From Protostelium mycophagum (taxonomy: Eukaryota > Evosea > Variosea > Protosteliida > Protosteliaceae), in NCBI GenBank assembly GCA_002081555.1, contig KV920908.1, forward strand, positions 62,001-126,000: a stretch of 64,000 nucleotides of DNA. Direction: 5' to 3'. This document shows positions 60,193 to 64,000 of this stretch, piece by piece. Each line of letters starts with the position of its first letter. Within the stretch, counting starts at the first letter, position 1. The position numbers and the translations under genes were made by a program. A model generated the notes under the pieces. The model searched no databases. It saw only the letters and a list, made by a program, of their open reading frames with translations, and was not told the origin of the DNA.

Positions 60193-61362
60193 GTTGTCGG
60201 GGGTCCAAAACCCCGGTAGGCACTACTTTTTGTTTCTTGATAATTCGAAAAATAATTCGCCCGAGCAGGAAAAAATTTGCCCGAGCTCGCACTGGCACAA
60301 GTCCTGATCTCGCACAAATTGATGTTCAAATGCCAGGCAGGGCCAGAATGCTTGGTAATGAATGTGCTTGTCTTACAATGGCACAAAGGACAATGATCAA
60401 ATCTCTGAATTTTTATTATTCATAAGAAGAAGCTGAGGCTGGACATGCCAGACATTATGGAATCAGCTTGGTTCAGCAATTGCATGAAAAATTGCAGTCA
60501 CTGCTGAGAGCCCTGACTTTGCCTTGCATTTGAACACCCTTTTGTGCAAGCTTGAGGCTTATGCCAGTGCAAGCTTGGGCAAATTAGAGCTTCTAGGTTC
60601 TTACAGACAGCATATTGTAAGATTCCTGTAACATAGTGGGCTTTTGGCTGGCTTATGTGTTCTCACTGATGTCTATATTATTTTTTTATGGGCATAGCAG
60701 TGACTTGTTTGTGAATTTGCACTAATTTATGGTGGATCATTCCCAATCAATTTGATAATATGGTGCAGCAATACAGCTGCAAATCAAAAACCTTTATTTA
60801 TACTTGCCTGGTATCAGGATTTAAATTTTTTAATCTAAGACCTTCTTTTTTCTGTCTTATCTCCTACAGTTGATTCCTAAGACATTTCTATTTATTTTTT
60901 AAAAATTGCATAGTGCACTTTATGTGATATAATTTGACCCCTAGTATAGTCAGTTTTATCTCTATTAAAAAAAACACCCTCAAGTCAGTTGCGCTAAAAA
61001 TAACAGCTGAGGCTTTTGTCATCCTGACATGAGGTGTCTTTCTTAATGGGGAAGTGCAACCAATGTAATGGAGTACTTATCCAATTCTCCTCTGCCTATG
61101 AATCTACAATCTGTGTATCTAAGGGGGGTGTTATATTTTGACCTTTTTGTAAATCCATAGGCCTATAAAATTGTGCAGCAGACTCAAAATTTAATCCATT
61201 CCATATAATTTTGGAGTTTGAGCCCTTAATCCATAGTAACAAGATGTTTTCGGCATCTTAACTTCAGATTTTGACAGATATTTTATGACAATACAGATTT
61301 GAGTTTCGGACCAGGACCCTTATCTCATTGTTTGATAGTTTCACTTTTTAGCTATTTAGAAG
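60193..61362. other. long intergenic region, no gene seen
   Basis: About 1.2 kb, AT-rich. None of the dispersed motifs (TCTACAACGA, GGCGGGAAA, CACGGT palindromes) is evident here, unlike most other non-coding stretches in the window. It ends about 25 nt after a TTTTTAGCTATTTAG tract, just before the next start. Confidence 0.5.
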
Positions 61363-62863
61363 ATGCAACTCAGTCTCTTACTATTTCCTCTTCTTATTGC
61401 CCTTTGTGCCTCTCAAAGCACTCAATATGGGCAAGGGAAATTTTCCCTTCTAGCACCTGCAGGAGTAGCTTTTAAGACAGCCATCAATAATGACAACAGT
61501 GGAATCACCCTGCTTTTCTCCACCAATCCCTCTACTGTCATCTATGTTCTTGATCTCAATAACCTGCCACTCCAGAACTACACACAGAATAGTGTTAATA
61601 CTCTGATTGCATCTTCACGCTTCTTTCAAGTAGACATCAGAACTCTCAACAGCTCTATATCCTCAACAGAGACCATAACAGGAGGATGGATCATCACCAG
61701 AAATGGCATAGATACAATCTACCTCTTTGGTTTCAGTACAGTCTATACCCTCTCTGGATCACCTTCTGCTTACACCATCACATCTTATCCCAGCTCTGTG
61801 CCTTTAGATGGTGCTCTCATTGGTTCAGACAGCCCCAACAATTTATACATTCATTCTGGAGCTGATGTGGGGAGATCTTACGGACAATTAATCATCTTTA
61901 ATCTTAACTCCAATACTTTTTCCAATATCACCACCCAGTTGTCTTCTGGTGCAGTGGATGTGTACTACAGAGAGTTTGACGACCTATTATTCTTACAAGG
62001 CAAGCTTCTTGGCAATCCCATCAACGTCGTCACATTATTTGCCACCAATCTCACCACCATTGGCACCATAATGGACAGACAGAGCCTGCTTTCGGTTGTC
62101 ATCATGAAGGTGATTTTATTCATTTTCTGGCATTTGTTGATGCCATTGTAGTACAGCCTCCCCTCTGTTGTTATCATCAAAAAAAATTCTGGATTTCGGC
62201 AGTTTAATTTCACTCTGCCCTTTATTCAAGATATGATAGACTCACAAAACTTCTTTGCCGATGGCGGAACTGCCGTAAACGCCCAATTTGGACTCAGTAT
62301 GCTGTTTGATATTCAAGTAAAACCTTTCTTGATATTTTATAGATGCTTTTGCGTCTGCCAGACAAAATAGTGTGGCATGGATCTACAACGACGACACCTA
62401 TTTCTACAATGTCGCGCCTGCACCTGCTATTGGAGTTACCACACAAGAGCGACCGCTGTCCCCAATCCTGCAGAATACAGTTCTTTGCGGGTCATACTTC
62501 ACCAGGAACGGCACCCAGAACTTTTACTTCACCAACGACTCCATCATCGTGGCCAACAGCTGGGGATGCTCCTACGACTGCAACGGCAATGGAGCCTGCA
62601 CCTCTCCCAATTACCTCTTGGGCGGACCGGGAGTGTGCAGCTGCAACACCGGATACACTGGAACATTCTGTGATCAGATAATCACACCCACGTCGTCGAC
62701 ATCCTCTGTATCCTCTGCATCCTCCTCTCTGAAATCCTCATCTTTGGCACCACAAACTTCCGGCCTCGTACCCGCGACCAAACCGACTTCACACGCACAG
62801 AGGGAGATGGTACCTTTCGTTATAGTGGCAACCATGGCCGTTTTAGCTCTCCTCTCTTGTTGA
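61363..62863 (+). CDS. EGF-domain cell-surface protein, probable GPI anchor
   Basis: Starts with a signal peptide (MQLSLLLFPLLIALCASQ). About 400 residues of beta-rich repeats follow (GITLLFSTNPSTVIYVLDL, GWIITRNGIDTIYLFGFST, NNLYIHSGADV), suggesting a kelch/propeller-like ectodomain with many N-glycosylation sites. Near the C-terminus is an EGF-like module (GCSYDCNGNGACTS, VCSCNTGYTGTFCDQ) with six cysteines, then a Ser/Thr-rich stalk (SSTSSVSSASSSLKSSS) and a hydrophobic end (MVPFVIVATMAVLALLSC), typical of a GPI signal. Two introns, near 62110 and 62320. The first 1.1 kb of coding is largely intronless, unlike neighbours. Similar EGF surface proteins in amoebae act in adhesion. Confidence 0.78.
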
Positions 62864-63287
62864 TCCTCTTCAATAAATCGCAAATTCAATATTTCATAAA
62901 TGTACAAAAATGTACAAGAATGTAAGAGAAATGTGTACGTGTTTTTGGCGCGAAAAGTCTGCTTCACCCGCGAAGCCCAAAGGCGGAGTTTTGCAACGCA
63001 GAACCAAAAATGCAATTCAAAGAAAGGAAGGGTCCTTTCTAATCCTTGTGTATTATGAGGATTTGGTCGACTTCTTCATCACGTGAGAATCCTAGGTATG
63101 TTTAGAGGTTGACTCTGACCGGGAAGGAGCCATCAAGACGCCAAACCCACAGTGCATGTGGTTTCACATCAGTAACCGCACCTCAAGGTAATTCCACACC
63201 GAACACCTTGAAATTCTGGTGAGAAGGTATTGCTTCTCATCCATTTCAGCAAAACCTTAAATCCTGATGAAAAATTATGTAAAAAAG
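62864..63287. other. intergenic, no gene seen
   Basis: Between the EGF protein stop and the first tRNA-Lys. Contains TTTTTGGCGCGAAAA at about 62943, a variant of the E2F-like motif. Confidence 0.5.
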
Positions 63288-63377
63288 CGCCCACCGGGGG
63301 GCTCGAACCCCCGACCACACGGTGATCTTTGGATATCCCATAAAAGCCGTGCGCTCTACCGACTGAGCTAGGCGGGC
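63288..63377 (-). tRNA. tRNA-Lys (TTT) with 17-nt intron
   Basis: Acceptor GCCCGCC pairs with GGTGGGC (one G-U), discriminator G. D arm GCTC...GAGC, anticodon stem CACGG/CCGTG around loop C-T-TTT-A-A, interrupted after position 37 by TGGGATATCCAAAGATC. T arm GGGGG-TTCGAGC-CCCCC. Followed by a T6 run, a Pol III terminator. Confidence 0.9.
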
Positions 63378-63857
63378 TTGCTGGGTGTTCGAAAATCCCA
63401 TAAATATAAAATAATAGAATATATATATGGCACTCGTATCGACACTTTACGAAGTCTAAACTCATCTATTTCAGCACAACCTTTCATCATTCACATTTCA
63501 GAAAGTAGGATGTGGATAAGTATCAAGATCGTCCCCACCAGTGGTGCCAGCAGCCACGGTCATTTGTTACGGGACATAGCTCTTTTCAATCTTCTCTCCA
63601 CAAATTGTTTCCAGCTTATTAGTGTCTTCGAATTCCCTTGGATCAACGCGAAATTCAATGTGAGTGTGCTCACATGCGAGATTGTTGATTATCTTTGTGT
63701 CCGTGAGCGTGGAGGGGTTTTGTTGTTCACAGAGACTCAAAGCGTGTCTGTGGCGTTCTATTGCAAGCCGTTTGAAGAGAGTCTTTTGAGGTGTTGTGTC
63801 GCAGTGCGGAAGAGGTGATTCGTTCTTTGGAGGAAATAAATAAAAGTAAACCAAAAG
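63378..63857. other. spacer between the two tRNA-Lys genes
   Basis: About 480 nt with no supported exon. A plus-strand open frame of 146 codons overlaps both this spacer and the first tRNA and is likely fortuitous. Confidence 0.45.
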
Positions 63858-63947
63858 CGCCCACCGGGGGGCTCGAACCCCCGACCACACGGTGATCTTT
63901 GGATATTCCATAAAAGCCGTGCGCTCTACCGACTGAGCTAGGCGGGC
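63858..63947 (-). tRNA. tRNA-Lys (TTT) with 17-nt intron, second copy
   Basis: Same as the copy at 63288-63377 except one intron base (GGAATATCC versus GGGATATCC on the RNA strand). The mature tRNAs would be identical. Confidence 0.9.
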
Positions 63948-64000
63948 CGGTTGTAAATTGCTTTAATTTCATGATGTTGTTTAATTATGAATTGTCATTA

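Overview
The window is compact nuclear DNA from a unicellular eukaryote. Nearly every gene is cut by tiny GT-AG introns (about 39-55 nt, some to about 500 nt), and genes sit close together on both strands. The gene set fits an amoebozoan-type protist, perhaps a protosteloid amoeba: a filamin/gelation factor with a CH-domain actin-binding region, a nonaspanin, an LU7TM (GPR107-type) receptor, a BK-type K+ channel, a Zn2Cys6-PAS regulator, SKP1 and an F-box protein. The lineage is inference from gene content only.

Layout. 0-5 kb: end of a TXNDC12-like ER thioredoxin, a hypothetical gene, and a Crinkler-type NTPase/nuclease gene. 5-10 kb (minus): EDC4, a decapping scaffold. 10-15 kb (plus): a secreted CBM9-like protein, a zinc alcohol dehydrogenase and a small secreted Cys-rich protein. 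15-21 kb (minus): a GPR107-type receptor and a carboxylesterase with a GPI-like tail. 21-24.7 kb: a gene-poor stretch with two intron-bearing tRNA-Tyr genes and short repeats. 24.7-31.4 kb (minus): a BK-type channel. 31.8-35.2 kb (plus): an RPC7-like Pol III subunit and a charged disordered protein. 35-42 kb: a TPR protein, ATPAF1, NUP43, an ARF GTPase and SKP1. 42.7-50.5 kb (minus): filamin with an unusual C-terminal repeat domain. 50.7-57.6 kb: TM9SF1, an epoxide hydrolase, a chromodomain/F-box protein and a coiled-coil protein. 58-64 kb: a Zn2Cys6-PAS regulator, an EGF-bearing surface protein and two intron-bearing tRNA-Lys genes.

Most genes are unrelated housekeeping or surface functions, with no operon-like pathway. 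The window's most distinctive property is a set of short motifs repeated many times across introns, intergenic DNA and even exons: TCTACAACGA/TCGTTGTAGA, TTTGGCGGGAAA (E2F-like), CACGGT-N4-ACCGTG palindromes, GCGGCTCTGCCGC palindromes and CTATTTTTAG. Two protein architectures stand out: filamin fused to a putative beta-propeller, and a chromodomain joined to an F-box.

Gene models were spliced by eye from GT-AG sites, reading frame and family resemblance. Exon edges are provisional where the text says so.
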